Assembly (NCBI GenBank): GCA_009746045.1
Contig: RPFO01000296.1
Coordinates: forward strand, 2,994,798 to 3,058,797
Length of the DNA: 64,000 nucleotides
Direction of reading: 5' to 3'
Source of the DNA: Mesostigma viride
Taxonomy: Eukaryota > Streptophyta > Mesostigmatophyceae > Mesostigmatales > Mesostigmataceae
Program-made: the position numbers and the translations under genes
Shown here: positions 31,729-43,463 of the stretch, in pieces
Position numbering within the stretch: the first letter of the stretch is position 1
Layout: each line of letters starts with the position of its first letter
Notes under the pieces: generated by a model
The model's database searches: none
What the model was told of the DNA's origin: nothing
Seen by the model: the letters and a program-made list of their open reading frames with translations, nothing else

Positions 31729-33101
31729 TTGCGCGCCTTCATGATTCGCAGACCAAGGGTCTGCTTCTGTGGTTTTGCGCTCACCCTCGCGTCGTTCACT
31801 GGCTCCGGGGCGCTCTTCCGGCTCAGGTCCGGCTGGCCGCCGAGGGCCACGACGAACGCATCCAGTCGGCCTTGGCGCAGCTGGTCCCGGGCCCCGACCT
31901 CCCGCCACATGCTATTCGCATTGCCTCCCTGCCTGCACGGATGGGTGGCTGCGGTCTGACTCGTGCCGCCCGGCTGGCCCCAGCAGCATTTTTGGGCTCC
32001 GTCGCTCAGTCGTGGGCGGAAAGCTGCCGGCTCCTGCCCCTTTTGGCAACGGCAGCGCCTGACCTCCTGGACCCCAGCAGCCCTTTGCCCTTCGTCACCG
32101 CCATCCAGGAGGCCTATGCTGAGATCCAGCAGGCCTGTTCTCCCGTCCGTGCCGCTCAGGCGGTACAGCGCCACCTCCCTCGCGGCACTCCCTCGGTCGC
32201 CTCCGTTCAATCTCCCGCCGCATTCCCTGCTCGCGTCATCGATAAACACCAGAAAACCTACGCGGGTATTCTGCACACGGCTGATTGGATTGCTCTTTTC
32301 GCGGACCTCAACGCCCAGGGACGTGCGTGGCTGTTCTCGCTTTCCTTGCGGAGTGTGGGCTCGGCGTACCTTCGTGCTCTTCCCATGGCCCCCCCATTCG
32401 CCTTGGCTCCCAGCCACTACTCGGTGGCGCTCCGGCACCAGCTATTTGCCCCGCAGCCTCTTGTTCCGGCCGGGCGGCCTTGTGGTAGCTGTGGGCAGCC
32501 GCTGGATCCCACGGGGACTCACTACCTTGCCTGCATGGGGGGCCAACAGAATCAGAATTGGTATTTGTATTTGCACACTGTCCTCCTGACGGTGGTGCTC
32601 GCCATGATTCGGTCGGTTTTCCCCCACGCGAACATCCGGTCCGAGGATGCGGATGGCGCTGCCTTCTATTCCCCCAACCACCGGCCTGACATCGTGGTGC
32701 TGGACTTTGAGGGGGGTGGCCGGCATCTGCTTATTGACGTTTCGGTGGCGCGGCCCTTGGCTCTTAGCCACGTGGCTGGGGCCTCCCTCACGGCAGGTTA
32801 CACGGCGGACCGGGCGGAGCGGGCCAAGCTCCTGGCCTACGGCGACGTCGGGCACCATCGTGTGGTGCCCTTTGTCCTGGAGGAGTTTGGGGCCATGGGG
32901 CCCCTGACCTCCGCCTTCTTCAAGGAGTGTTGCCGGCTCCGGGAGGACCGGCTGGACCTGGAGGGCCAGCGGGCCCCATGGTCGGCGCGGACCTGGACGT
33001 CATATTGGCGTCAGCGCTTGTCGGTGGCGCTGACTCGGGCCATGGCTGACATCATGCTCCGCCGTACGCGGGCTGATTTTGCGGTGCAGCAGGGCTATTA
33101 G
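31563..33101 (+). pseudogene. LINE C-terminal part: thumb, CCHC motif, restriction-like endonuclease
   Basis: Begins in the RT thumb (LLLWFCAHPRVVHWLRGALP), then a helical linker, then a Cys/His motif CGSCGQPLDPTGTHYLAC at about 32481-32534, equivalent to the CCHC knuckle of R2-type LINEs. The PD-(D/E)xK-like endonuclease follows: RPDIVVLDF near 32682 and LLIDVSVARP, the RPD...D-V pattern of R2/NeSL endonucleases, then a helical tail to 33101. The enzyme would nick the target to prime reverse transcription. Elements of this group often insert at specific sites, but no site can be named here. Confidence 0.85.
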
Positions 33102-33245
33102 GTTCCTCCCGTTAGGCGTTTCCATTGGTCTTATCGTAGTATAGAGCTTTGACATGGCTCTGTATATAGGTTTATAGCTGGGCGTTTGCTTTGGTTTGAG
33201 TGATTTCACTCTGCTGTAAGTAATTATATTTTTAATATATATGTT

Positions 33246-34920
33246 TTTGGAGACGACGAGCAAGCATCCGATTGGTCAGCCAATTCCTGTCCAGTCCTCG
33301 GACAGTGTCCAATCCGGTGCTTGGGATCCAGAAAACGTGCTCGAGCCTGGCCACTCTGTCGCGGGCGCCGCGCTAGTGGCGTCGCGCCCAAACCTGACCA
33401 GGCCATAGGAAAGGGCGGGGGCGAATGCAAGAATTATTGTTATATCCTGACCTGTCCTGGGGAAGGTCCGGGGCGAATGCAAGAATTAATATACCTGCGT
33501 ATGCAACCAACACGGCCGATCCACATACATAATCCGACTGAGCTGGACGGTACGGACCAAATTTCGGTGCAAATTGAGGCCCAAAAGCTATGTCGGCTGA
33601 TTTAATGGCGGTGACCTTGATGGATGGGACTCGGCGCGGCGAATATTTTCCGCGCCAAAAAAATTCCGCGGTACCCTCCGTACCGTGAAAAGTGGGTGCG
33701 CGGTGCGCGCACCCCTTGCGGTAGTGGCCATGGCGACTGCCTTTAAACGAAACGTGACAAATCTGGCACGCGGAAAGCAGAAAAAATGCTCGATTGTTGG
33801 AGAAAATTAGTTACTGATTCTAATTTATGGCGGGATGGTTGCGATCTATAATGTCGCGGGCTTTTTTTCTTTGCCATCGGCAGGGGGGGTCCGGCCTGAA
33901 TTTCTGTCGGGATGAATAAAGTATAATGGATGCCTGCCGGGTTGATTGTCGATTGTTGCCAGTTTTGATGGTCGTAAGGAAAGCTAGTTTAATGATGTTT
34001 CTAAAGCCGTAAAAATTCCCGCTGCTATCTTTACCTTTCCCGTCATTTTGCGGTAAGATAACATTAGCCCTGCGCGATGCGTACTGCCCAACCACTCCAT
34101 GAAAGGGTGGACTTTCTTGTGCGCCTGGGCACGAATAAATGCCCGTTATGGTACGTTCTTGAGTTAAACGTCTTAAGCCAGCGTTTTCCTGCTTTCTTAG
34201 CTCGTTGAGCGTTACTAAGCTTTTTGCCTTTTTTCCGGCCAGATGCAGCCAGAAAGTTGCGGTTCCTGGCGCTGCATCGCTGGATTCCTGGGTGTCTTTT
34301 AGCTAGTTCGTCTGTGACGTGGCTGGCTTTCTGCAGCGCGTGGCCCGCAACCTGTCGGGAAGGTGTAATGCTTTTATTTCCATGCTTCTCTGAAATTTCT
34401 TTTGCTTTATAGACAGTTGTGTTCGAGGAAATTCACGCGGTCTTCCTAAGCAGCGGCAATATCATTTTCCCCAGACACTGACGAGCTGGCACCTGTCTCC
34501 TAAAGAGAGCGGCTCGTGCTTGTTAGAAAGGAGGCAGTGTGCATTTTGCAGGACACAATGCTTTGGTGGCACATGCGTCAGGTAGGCTGTTCCAATGGTC
34601 TCTTCACCTTTCCCACTGAGTAAATGTTAGCATTTGTCATGGTAACCAGAGCAGCTAGCCACAGGTTGGCTGGATAAAAAGTCAGCTTCTTTTCTCTTTA
34701 TATACTGCGTGTGTGGTCCTCCACGTGTCCGGCTTGTTGGGCATTTTGGAAGAGGGTTTATAATGTGTTGTTGGGTGGAACAACTTGGTTGTTGGCACAA
34801 AATCACACATTATTAGCCTGAGATAGGCATGACATATGCTGCTCAGGCGTGTCGTCCTACCAGCCTTGTTGTTAAGGGTAGACTCACAAGGCTGGCTGTG
34901 CCGATGGAGGGGTGGGGCGT
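33246..34920. other. Non-coding region
   Basis: No supportable gene in 1.7 kb. I see only scattered features: two similar GGGGCGAATGCAAGAATTA words near 33420 and 33475, and a GCGCGGTGCGCGC palindrome near 33700. Short frames show no recognisable protein. Confidence 0.45.
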
Positions 34921-35735
34921 GCTAGCCCCCCCCACACCCACGCATGCATGCTAGCCCACCCCCACACCCACGCATGCATGCTAGCCCCCCCCACACCCAC
35001 GCATGCATGCTAGCCCCCCCCACACCCACGCATGCATGCTAGCCCACACTCACACCCACGCATGCATGCTAGCCCACCCCCACACCCACGCATGCATGCT
35101 AGCCCCCCCACACACCCACGCATGCATGCCAGCCCCCCACACACCCACGCATGCATGACAGCCCCCCCCACACCCACGCATGCATGCTAGCCCCCCCCAC
35201 ACACCCACGCATGCATGCCAGCCCCCATACACACCCACGCATGCATGCCAGCCCCCCCCACACCCCCGCATGCATGCTAGCCCCCCCACACACCCACGCA
35301 TGCATGCCAGCCCCCCCCCACACCCACGCATGCATGCTAGCCCCCCCCACACCCACGCATGCATGCTAGCCCCCCCCACACCCACGCATGCATGCTAGCC
35401 CACACTCACACCCACGCATGCATGCTAGCCCACCCCCACACCCACGCATGCATGCTAGCCCCCCACACACCCACGCATGCATGCCAGCCCCCCCACACAC
35501 CCACGCATGCATGACAGCCCCCCCCACACCCACGCATGCATGCTAGCCCCCCCCACACACCCACGCATGCATGCCAGCCCCCATACACACCCACGCATGC
35601 ATGCCAGCCCCCCCCACACCCACGCATGCATGCTAGCCCCCCCACACACCCACGCATGCATGCCAGCCCCCCCCCACACCCACGCATGCAGGCTAGCCCA
35701 CCCCCACACCCACGCATGCATGCCAGCCCACCCCT
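34921..35735. repeat. GCATGCATGCTAG minisatellite with higher-order duplication
   Basis: Tandem units of about 28-30 bp: CCACGCATGCATG(C/A)(T/C)AGCC followed by a C-run and CACAC. The rare variant CCCACACTCACACC recurs with the same neighbours near 35043 and 35400, giving a higher-order period of about 357 bp. Both strands stay open over long stretches (His-Ala-Cys-Met type peptides) only because of the repeat; I do not regard it as coding. Confidence 0.9.
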
Positions 35736-35989
35736 AGCTTGAGCGTGCTTGTTAAGTTTTTGCATGGTTTATTAAAATGAGTGGAATATGTATTTATTGC
35801 ATTCAATGTTAATTTTATCATGAATGAAAATGGTCAACATTGCCGAAGTGCCCCTAAATTGCTCAATATTGTGTGCTCAAGAATTCAATGAGGATTGTCA
35901 TCATGGAAACCCCCACAAATTCACGATTCCGGGCATGCATCTGAAAGTATCAAGAACAATTTTCAATTAATTAATTAAGAATGGTATCT
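35736..35989. other. AT-rich spacer
   Basis: About 250 bp between the minisatellite and the first satellite unit. No gene or recognisable signal. Confidence 0.5.
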
Positions 35990-36917
35990 CATTGTTCCAT
36001 GAATCAATATGACTCCATGTATGTAGGCCAGCCATGATGACCCAAAGGGAGCCTGAATCCTCATCATTAAATACATAAATGCCACCCATGTACGTAGACG
36101 GGCCATGATGACACCAATGGAGCCTGAATCCTCATCATTAATTACATAAATGCCAACCATGTACATACACGGGCAATGATGACACCATGGGAGCCTGAAT
36201 CCTCATCATTAATTACATAAATGCCAACAACACGTAGACGGGCCATAATGACACCACGGGAGCCTGAATCCTGATCATTTTTTTTTCTTTGACATCCATG
36301 TACGTAGGCCAGCCATGATGACACCATGGGAGCCTGAATCCTCATCATTTTTTTTCTGAGACATCCATGTACGTAGGCCAGCCATGATGACACCTTGGGA
36401 GCCTGAATCCTCATCATTAATTTCATACATGCCAACAACACGTAGACGGGCCATAATGACACCACGGGAGCCTGAATCCTGATCATTTTTTTTTCTTTGA
36501 CATCCATGTACGTAGGCCAGCCATGATGACACCATGGGAGCCTGAATCCTCATCATTTTTTTTCTGAGACATCCATGTACGTAGGCCAGCCATGATGACA
36601 CCTTGGGAGCCTGAATCCTCATCATTAAATACATACATGCCATCCATGTACGTAGACAGGCCATGATGACACCATGGGAGCCTGAATCCTCATCATTTAC
36701 TATTCCTTGACATCCATGTACGTAGACGGGCCATGATGACACCATGGGAGCCTGAATCCTCATCATTTTTTTTTCTTTGACATCCATGTACATACGTAGG
36801 CCAGCCATGATGACACCAATGGAGCCTGAATCCTCATCATTAATTACATACATGCCATCCATGTACGTAGACGGGCCATGATGACACCAATGGAGCCTGA
36901 ATCCTCATCATTAATTA
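35990..36917 (+). repeat. Satellite block 1 (forward orientation)
   Basis: Units of about 70-72 bp with the core CCATGTACGTAG, a variable GCCAGCC/ACGGGCC segment, ATGATGACACCATGGGAG and CCTGAATCCTCATCATT, joined by one of several different linkers. The block ends at the AATTA target of element G (36913-36917). Confidence 0.92.
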
Positions 36918-37616
36918 TGTCAGGAAAATGGCCAAAAACTTCTCCTAGCTTGCACAATAAATGCTGGCTATCGGAGGAAAGTTCCGGTACTTGAAGACCT
37001 TTGACTTATGGAGAAAAATGAGGCGAATTCATTGGTAATATTCGTTTTATCATTCATCCAACATAGTCTAGGCTGCGGCCATGGGGCGGCCAGCTGCCAT
37101 AGCTTGGCATGTCAAGGCTTACAGGACAAATTGCCAGAGCAACATTATGTGGAAAAGCACACCGTCCCTATAGCCGTCGATTTAGTAAAAATCTACGGCA
37201 CAGTTAGGGTGCAGGCCAGCCGCCACACAAAACGTGGGTGGCTTGCATCAACACACATGATGCGTTGGGTCACTAGTATGCAAGTACAAGGACATTGCGC
37301 CTCCAGGGCAGCACTAAGTGAGAAGAGGGGTCGGCGCGAAGCGCGGATCCAGGCAAATTTGTACGACGGCTACAGTACCGGCAGGACAGTGCTCGGTACG
37401 TTACGGATGACAGCAAACAGTGCTGGAAAATATATTGAGTGCCGATTTATACTACATCGGACTTTGACCAAGTGGACTGAAAATATAGGTACGTCTGAAA
37501 AAGATTCCGTCACACTAGTACAGATTCATTCACGCGTAAACGTCTCGGCCAGCTATTGTAAAGCGGCCGTAACTGGTCAGCGTAAGAAAGCCATCGGACA
37601 GAATATAATTCTAACA
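36918..37616 (-). repeat. Element G 3' LTR and polypurine tract
   Basis: Direct repeat of 39319-40017. On the minus strand the bases just before it are CCAAGGGGGTG (37617-37627), a polypurine tract. A second similar CAAGGGGGTGTG word lies near 37667. Confidence 0.92.
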
Positions 37617-37799
37617 CACCCCCTTGGTCGATGGCTGAAGCTGACGGGCAAAAATAAAACAAACACACCCCCTTGCCCACAGAGAAGACACGGCCAGTCT
37701 ATAACTAGGGGGTACAGGACACCCCGGGGCCCATGAGACCATCACAGGTCAGACTTGCCAGATTAACTCAAGCAGGACAGAGGAGATATAGAAAAAACT

Positions 37800-38705
37800 T
37801 TACAGCTGGGTAGCTAAGTCATCAGTGACCGCGGCCATGGTGTTGAAACAGAAACCAGGTGGAACTTCTCCAGCCTCCTGAGTGAGGTGGGCCTTGTCCT
37901 GGTTGTCACGCGGCCGCATGTTCGGATACTTGCGGTAACAGGTCTCCTGGAGATGCCCAGGCCGACGGCAGAAGGTGCACCGCTTCTTACTACCCCCGGA
38001 GGAGGTGGAGTACGCGGCGCCCTCGGTGTGGGTAGCAGGGTCCACGGGCTTGTTGGTAGGTTTGGCAGGATCCCGGGGCGCCAGCAGGTCGTCAATCTCA
38101 AATACTAGGTCACGGATCTGTTGGAGGGACATGCCAGGTGTGCGGCGGGCAGCCATGGCCGCGCGGTGCGCGGTCGACAGCCCAGCCAGCAGGCAGTCCT
38201 TCCACTCGTCCCAGGTAACCATAACGCCTGCGTCCTCTAGGTCCTGTTTCATCATCATACCACGGGACCAGTACTTCGGCGCAGTCTCATTCTGCATGAT
38301 GGCAATCCGGTACAGTTGACGCTTCTTTTCCAGTTTATGCGACTCGGTCAAATACGGCTGGCGAATGGTAGACTTTAGATGCTTATAGACGGCGCTTACA
38401 GTGGGGGGGTCAACAGTGCGGGCCTCGCGGATGGCCTGTCCCTTAAGAATAGCCAGCAAGGTGGAACGCAGAAGCTTGTCAGCCGCCTTGACGTGCTCCA
38501 GGGACATATCAGCACTACCATCTAACACCCCCAGCACCCCTTGGGCATCACAGGACGCCTCCAGTATTGCCTCAAGCTCGACCCAACCCGCGAAGTCGTT
38601 GCATGGATCAAAACGTGTCACGTTCCGGAGTGATGGCTGTACGGCTCTGGCACCCACCACCATAGGATGCTCGCCAGGGTCGCGAGACGCAGCTGCCCGC
38701 GACAT
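37800..38705 (-). CDS. gag: Element G gag
   Basis: Intact 301-codon gag of the UBN2/Copia type, from ATG 38705. Residues about 30-210 are the helical capsid part (NDFAGWVELEAILEASCDAQ, AIREARTVDPPTVSAVYKHL, WDEWKDCLLAGLSTAHRA, LQQIRDLVFEIDDLL), matching the 'W...L...L..l..l' pattern of Copia gag. A CCHC zinc knuckle, CTFCRRPGHLQETC, is at residues 243-256. The frame ends with a normal stop 184 bp before the 3' LTR border and no pol follows. It would supply particles for its own RNA, with enzymes in trans. Confidence 0.9.
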   Translation of the reverse strand: MSRAAASRDPGEHPMVVGARAVQPSLRNVTRFDPCNDFAGWVELEAILEASCDAQGVLGVLDGSADMSLEHVKAADKLLRSTLLAILKGQAIREARTVDPPTVSAVYKHLKSTIRQPYLTESHKLEKKRQLYRIAIMQNETAPKYWSRGMMMKQDLEDAGVMVTWDEWKDCLLAGLSTAHRAAMAARRTPGMSLQQIRDLVFEIDDLLAPRDPAKPTNKPVDPATHTEGAAYSTSSGGSKKRCTFCRRPGHLQETCYRKYPNMRPRDNQDKAHLTQEAGEVPPGFCFNTMAAVTDDLATQL

Positions 38706-38956
38706 GGTTCAGCTCTCCACAAAGTAGTCACCACACCAGTACAGTGTAATTGCAGCAGAAAGGATAGCTCCAGAAGAAAAAAAAAAGGTGGGACGCAGCA
38801 GACGCGTCTACAACTCAAATTAAGGCCAGTGACAGGGCAGGCCAGGCACCAGGTCACACTGGGAATGGTAATAGTTGAGTGCCGCACAGTCGCAACGCGT
38901 CAAACAGGAGCGCTCAGTAGGGGTGCTCACAAGAAACCAACAAAAGGTCTCGTTGC

Positions 38957-39190
38957 TCAGTCGATATCTGCTCCCTCACTTTGGAGGTATTGGAGGTACG
39001 ACCCAATCAGGGTATTCAGGATCACAAAGTCCAAGGGACACTCCCCCTGTGGTGAATCGTATGTATCCCTAATAATCTCAATAACCCAGCGTCTTGCCTG
39101 TACCGGATTGATAGCCACAATGGCTCTCTTGCCTTGGAATTCAAAAGTTACTTGCACCAAGTCTATGCTGGGGTGATCAAGCCCAGACAT
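38957..39190 (-). CDS. Element G small ORF upstream of gag
   Basis: A 77-codon minus-strand ORF between the 5' LTR and gag, from ATG 39190. Its composition is protein-like (VQVTFEFQGKRAIVAINPV, VILNTLIGSYLQYLQ), with alternating strand-like residues followed by a helix. I recognise no family. It may be a short accessory product or a leftover piece of a deleted gene. Confidence 0.4.
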   Translation of the reverse strand: MSGLDHPSIDLVQVTFEFQGKRAIVAINPVQARRWVIEIIRDTYDSPQGECPLDFVILNTLIGSYLQYLQSEGADID

Positions 39191-39299
39191 GCCTAGTCAT
39201 CCAAAATTCCAAAAGAAAGCTGCAGGAAGAGAAATATGGGCCAGCAAAATCCGCAGAAGGCCGGCTTACGATTTGTTGAGTGGTCAAAAGCGAATCGTA

Positions 39300-39318
39300 G
39301 CTTATGCAGCCGATACCA
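39300..39318 (-). promoter_or_regulatory. Element G primer-binding site
   Basis: On the minus strand, directly after the 5' LTR, the sequence reads TGGTATCGGCTGC. The first seven bases match the initiator-Met primer site used by many Copia elements (TGGTATCAGAGC); the later bases diverge. Confidence 0.65.
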
Positions 39319-40017
39319 TGTCAGGAAAATGGCCAAAAACTTCTCCTAGCTTGCACAATAAATGCTGGCTATCGGAGGAAAGTTCCGGTACTTGAAGACC
39401 TTTGACTTATGGAGAAAAATGAGGCGAATTCATTGGTAATATTCGTTTTATCATTCATCCAACATAGTCTAGGCTGCGGCCATGGGGCGGCCAGCTGCCA
39501 TAGCTTGGCATGTCAAGGCTTACAGGACAAACTGCCAGAGCAACATTATGTGGAAAAGCACACCGTCCCTATAGCCGTCGATTTAGTAAAAATCTACGGC
39601 ACAGTTAGGGTGCAGGCCAGCCGCCACACAAAACGTGGGTGGCTTGCATCAACACACATGATGCGTTGGGTCACTAGTATGCAAGTACAAGGACATTGCG
39701 CCTCCAGGGCAGCACTAAGTGAGAAGAGGGGTCGGCGCGAAGCGCGGATCCAGGCAAATTTGTACGACGGCTACAGTACCGGCAGGACAGTGCTCGGTAC
39801 GTTACGGATGACAGCAAACAGTGCTGGAAAATATATTGAGTGCCGATTTATACTACATCGGACTTTGACCAAGTGGACTGAAAATATAGGTACGTCTGAA
39901 AAAGATTCCGTCACACTAGTACAGATTCATTCACGCGTAAACGTCTCGGCCAGCTATTGTAAAGCGGCCGTAACTGGTCAGCGTAAGAAAGCCATCGGAC
40001 AGAATATAATTCTAACA
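39319..40017 (-). repeat. Element G 5' LTR
   Basis: Direct repeat of 36918-37616. A long open frame on the plus strand through both LTR copies has no recognisable protein and is not annotated. Confidence 0.92.
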
Positions 40018-43000
40018 AATTACATAAATGCCAACCATGTACATACACGGGCAATGATGACACCATGGGAGCCTGAATCCTCATCATTTTTTTTTTCTTT
40101 GACATCCATGTACATACGTAGGCCAGCCATGGAGACACCATGGGAGCCTGAATCCTCATCATTAATTACATACATGCCATCCATGTACGTAAACAAGCCA
40201 TGATGACACCATGGGAGCCTGAATCCTCATCATTTACTATTCCTTGACATCCATGTACGTAGGCCAGCCATGATGACACCAATGGAGCCTGAATCCTCAT
40301 CATTTTTTTTTCTTTGACATCCATGTACATACGTAGGCCAGCCATGATGACACCAATGGAGCCGGAATCCTCATCATTAATTACATAAATGCCATCCATG
40401 TACGTAGACGGGCCATGATGACCCCATGGGAGCCTAAATCCTCATCATTAATTACAAAATCGCCATCCATGTACGTAGACGGGCCATGATGACACCATGG
40501 GAGCCTGAATCCTCATCATTTACTATTCCTTGACATCCATGTACGTAGACGGGCCATGATGACACCATGGGAGCCTGAATCCTCATCATTAATTACATAA
40601 ATGCCATTCATGTACGTACACGGGCCATGATGACCCCATGGGAGCCTGAATCCTCATCATTAATTACATAAATGCCATCCATGTACGTAGGCCAGCCATG
40701 ATGACACTATGGGAGCCTGAATCCTCATCATTAATTACATAAATGCCATCCAGGTACGTACACGGGCAATGATGACACCATGGGAGCCTGAATCCTCATC
40801 ATTAATTACATAATTGCCATCCATGTACGTAGACACGCCATGATGACACCATGGCAGCCTGAATCCTCATCATTAAGTACATACATGCCATCCATGTACG
40901 TAGACGGGCCATGCATGATGAAACCAAGGGAGCCTGAATCCTCATCATTTTTTTTTCTTTGACATCCATGTGTACACGTAGACACGCCATGATGACACCA
41001 TGGGAGCCTGAGTCCTCATCATTTTTTTTATGAGACATCCATGTACGTAGGCCAGCCATGATGACACCATGGGAGCCTGAATCCTCATCATTTTTTTTTC
41101 TTTGACATCCATGTACGTAGACGGGCCATGATGACACCATGGGAGCCTGAATCCTCATCATTAATTACATACATGCCATCCATGTACGTGCACGGGCCAT
41201 GATGACACCATGGGAGCCTGAATCCTCATCATTTACTACTCCTTGACATCCATGTACGTAGGCCAGCCATGGAGACACCATGGGAGCCTGAATCCTCCTC
41301 ATTAATTACATAAATGCCAACCATGTACGTAGACAAGCCATGATGACACCATGGGAGCCTGAATCCTCATCATTTACTATTCCTTGACATCCATGTACGT
41401 AGGCCAGCCATGATGACACCAATGGAGCCTGAATCCTCTTCATTTTTTTTATGAGAGGATTCAGGTTACATAAATGCCAACCATGTAGGTAGACAAGCCA
41501 TGATGACACCATGGGAGCCTGAATCCTCATCATTAAATACATAAATGCCATCCATGTACGTAGACGGGCCATGATGACACCATGGGAGCCTGAATCCTCA
41601 TCATTAATTACATAAATGCCATCCATGTACGTAGACACGCCATGATGACACCAATGGAGCCTGAGTCCTCATCATTTTTTTTATGAGACATCCATGTACG
41701 TAGGCCAGCCATGATGACACCATGGGAGCCTGAATCCTCATCATTTTTTTTCTTTGACATCCATGTACGTAGACGGGCCATGATGACACCATGGGAGCCT
41801 GAATCCTCATCATTAATTACATACATGCCATCCATGTACGTACACGGGCCATGATGACACCATGGGAGCCTGAATCCTCATCATTTACTATTCCTTGACA
41901 TCCATGTACGTAGGCCAGCCATGGAGACACCATGGGAGCCTGAATCCTCCTCATTAATTACATAAATGCCAACCATGTACGTAGACGGGCCATGATGACA
42001 CCATGGGAGCCTGAATCCTCATCATTTACCATTCCTTGACATCCATGTACGTAGGCCAGCCATGATGACACCAATGGAGCCTGAATCCTCTTCATTTTTT
42101 TTATGAGAGGATTCAGGTTACATAAATGCCAACCATGTAGGTAGACAAGCCATGATGACACCATGGGAGCCTGAATCCTCATCATGAAATACATAAATGC
42201 CATCCATGTACGTAGACGGGCCATGATGACACCATGAGAGCCTGAATCCTCATCATTAATTACATAAATGCCATCCATGTACGTAGACGGGCCATGATGA
42301 CACCAATGGAGCCTGAATCCTCTTCATTTTTTTTATGAGAGGATTCAGGTTACATAAATGCCAACCATGTAGGTAGACAAGCCATGATGACACCATGGGA
42401 GCCTGAATCCTCATCATTAATTACATAAATGCCATCCATGTACGTAGACGGGCCGTGATGACCCCATGGGAGCCTAAATCCTCATCATTAATTACAAAAT
42501 CGCCATCCATGTACGTAGACGGGCCATGATGACACCATGGGAGCCTGAATCCTCATCATTTACTATTCCTTGACATCCATGTACGTAGACGGGCCATGAT
42601 GACACCATGGGAGCCTGAATCCTCATCATTAATTACATAAATGCCATTCATGTACGTACACGGGCAATGATGAGTCACCCCATGGGAGCCTGAATCCTCA
42701 TCATTAATTACATAAATGCCATCCATGTACGTAGACGGGCCATGATGACCCCATGGGAGCCTGAATCCTCATCATTAATTACATACATGCCATCCATGTA
42801 CGTACACGGGCCATGATGACACCATGGGAGCCTGAATCCTCATCATTTACTATTCCTTGACATCCATGTACGTAGGCCAGCCATGGAGACACCATGGGAG
42901 CCTGAATCCTCCTCATTAATTACATAAATGCCAACCATGTACGTAGACAAGCCATGATGACACCATGGGAGCCTGAATCCTCATCATTTTTTTCTTTGAC

Positions 43001-43463
43001 ATCCATGTACGTAGGCCAGCCATGATGACACCATGGGAGCCTGAATCCTCATCATTAATTACATAAATGCCATCCATGTACGTAGACGGGCCATGATGAC
43101 ACCATGGGAGCCTGAATCCTCCTCATTAATTACATACATGCCAACAACACGTAGACAAGCCATGATGACACCATGGGAGCCTGAATCCTCATCATTTACT
43201 ATTCCTTGACCTCCATGTACGTAGACGGGCCATGATGACACCATGGGAGCCTGAATCCTCATCATTAATTATATAAATGCCAACCATGTACGTAGACAAG
43301 CCATGATGACACCATGGGAGCCTGAATCCTCATCATTAATTACATACATGCCAACAACACGTAGACAAGCCATGATGACACCATGGGAGCCTGAATCCTC
43401 ATCATTAATTACATACATGCCAACAACACGTAGACGGGCCATGATGACACCATGGGAGCCTGA
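40018..43463 (+). repeat. Satellite block 2 (forward orientation)
   Basis: About 3.4 kb of the same 70-72-bp satellite as block 1. Linkers seen: TTAATTACATAAATGCC, TTTACTATTCCTTGAC, a T-run with CTTTGAC, a T-run with ATGAGAC, and a rarer compound linker in which TATGAGAGGATTCAGG is followed by TTACATAAATGCC. Larger groups of units recur, for example around 41440-41530 and 42090-42180, and again near 42320. Confidence 0.92.

Larger units (their letters stand above)
26914..33245 (+). mobile_element. GC-rich LINE with PHD, RING, RT and restriction-like endonuclease
   Basis: The element starts with the 170-bp monomers, then a GC-rich region coding from 27938 to 33101 and a short 3' tail that becomes AT-rich near 33230-33245. 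Domain order: PHD finger, uncharacterised domain, RING-H2 finger, Cys/His fingers, RT, CCHC motif, restriction-like endonuclease. The last two, downstream of RT, place it near R2/NeSL/HERO-type LINEs. The coding sequence changes frame at least five times, mostly in long C or G runs. No target duplication was identified. Confidence 0.85.
36918..40017 (-). mobile_element. Element G: gag-only LTR retrotransposon (TR-GAG type)
   Basis: A 3.1-kb element with two 699-bp LTRs (36918-37616 and 39319-40017) that differ by about one base, canonical TG...CA ends and a 5-bp duplication AATTA (36913-36917 and 40018-40022). It carries only a gag gene (38705-37800) and a small upstream ORF; there is no integrase, RT or RNase H. 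The primer-binding site starts TGGTATCGGC directly inside the 5' LTR. It must be moved by enzymes of another element. It is very young and sits in a satellite unit. Confidence 0.92.

Noticed and set aside
34921-35735. Regular short repeats that might suggest a CRISPR array.
   Set aside because: Units are directly tandem with no unique spacers, and the context is eukaryotic.
37008-37736. 242-codon plus-strand ORF, and its twin at 39409-40203.
   Set aside because: They lie within the two LTR copies of element G, antisense to gag, and show no protein family.
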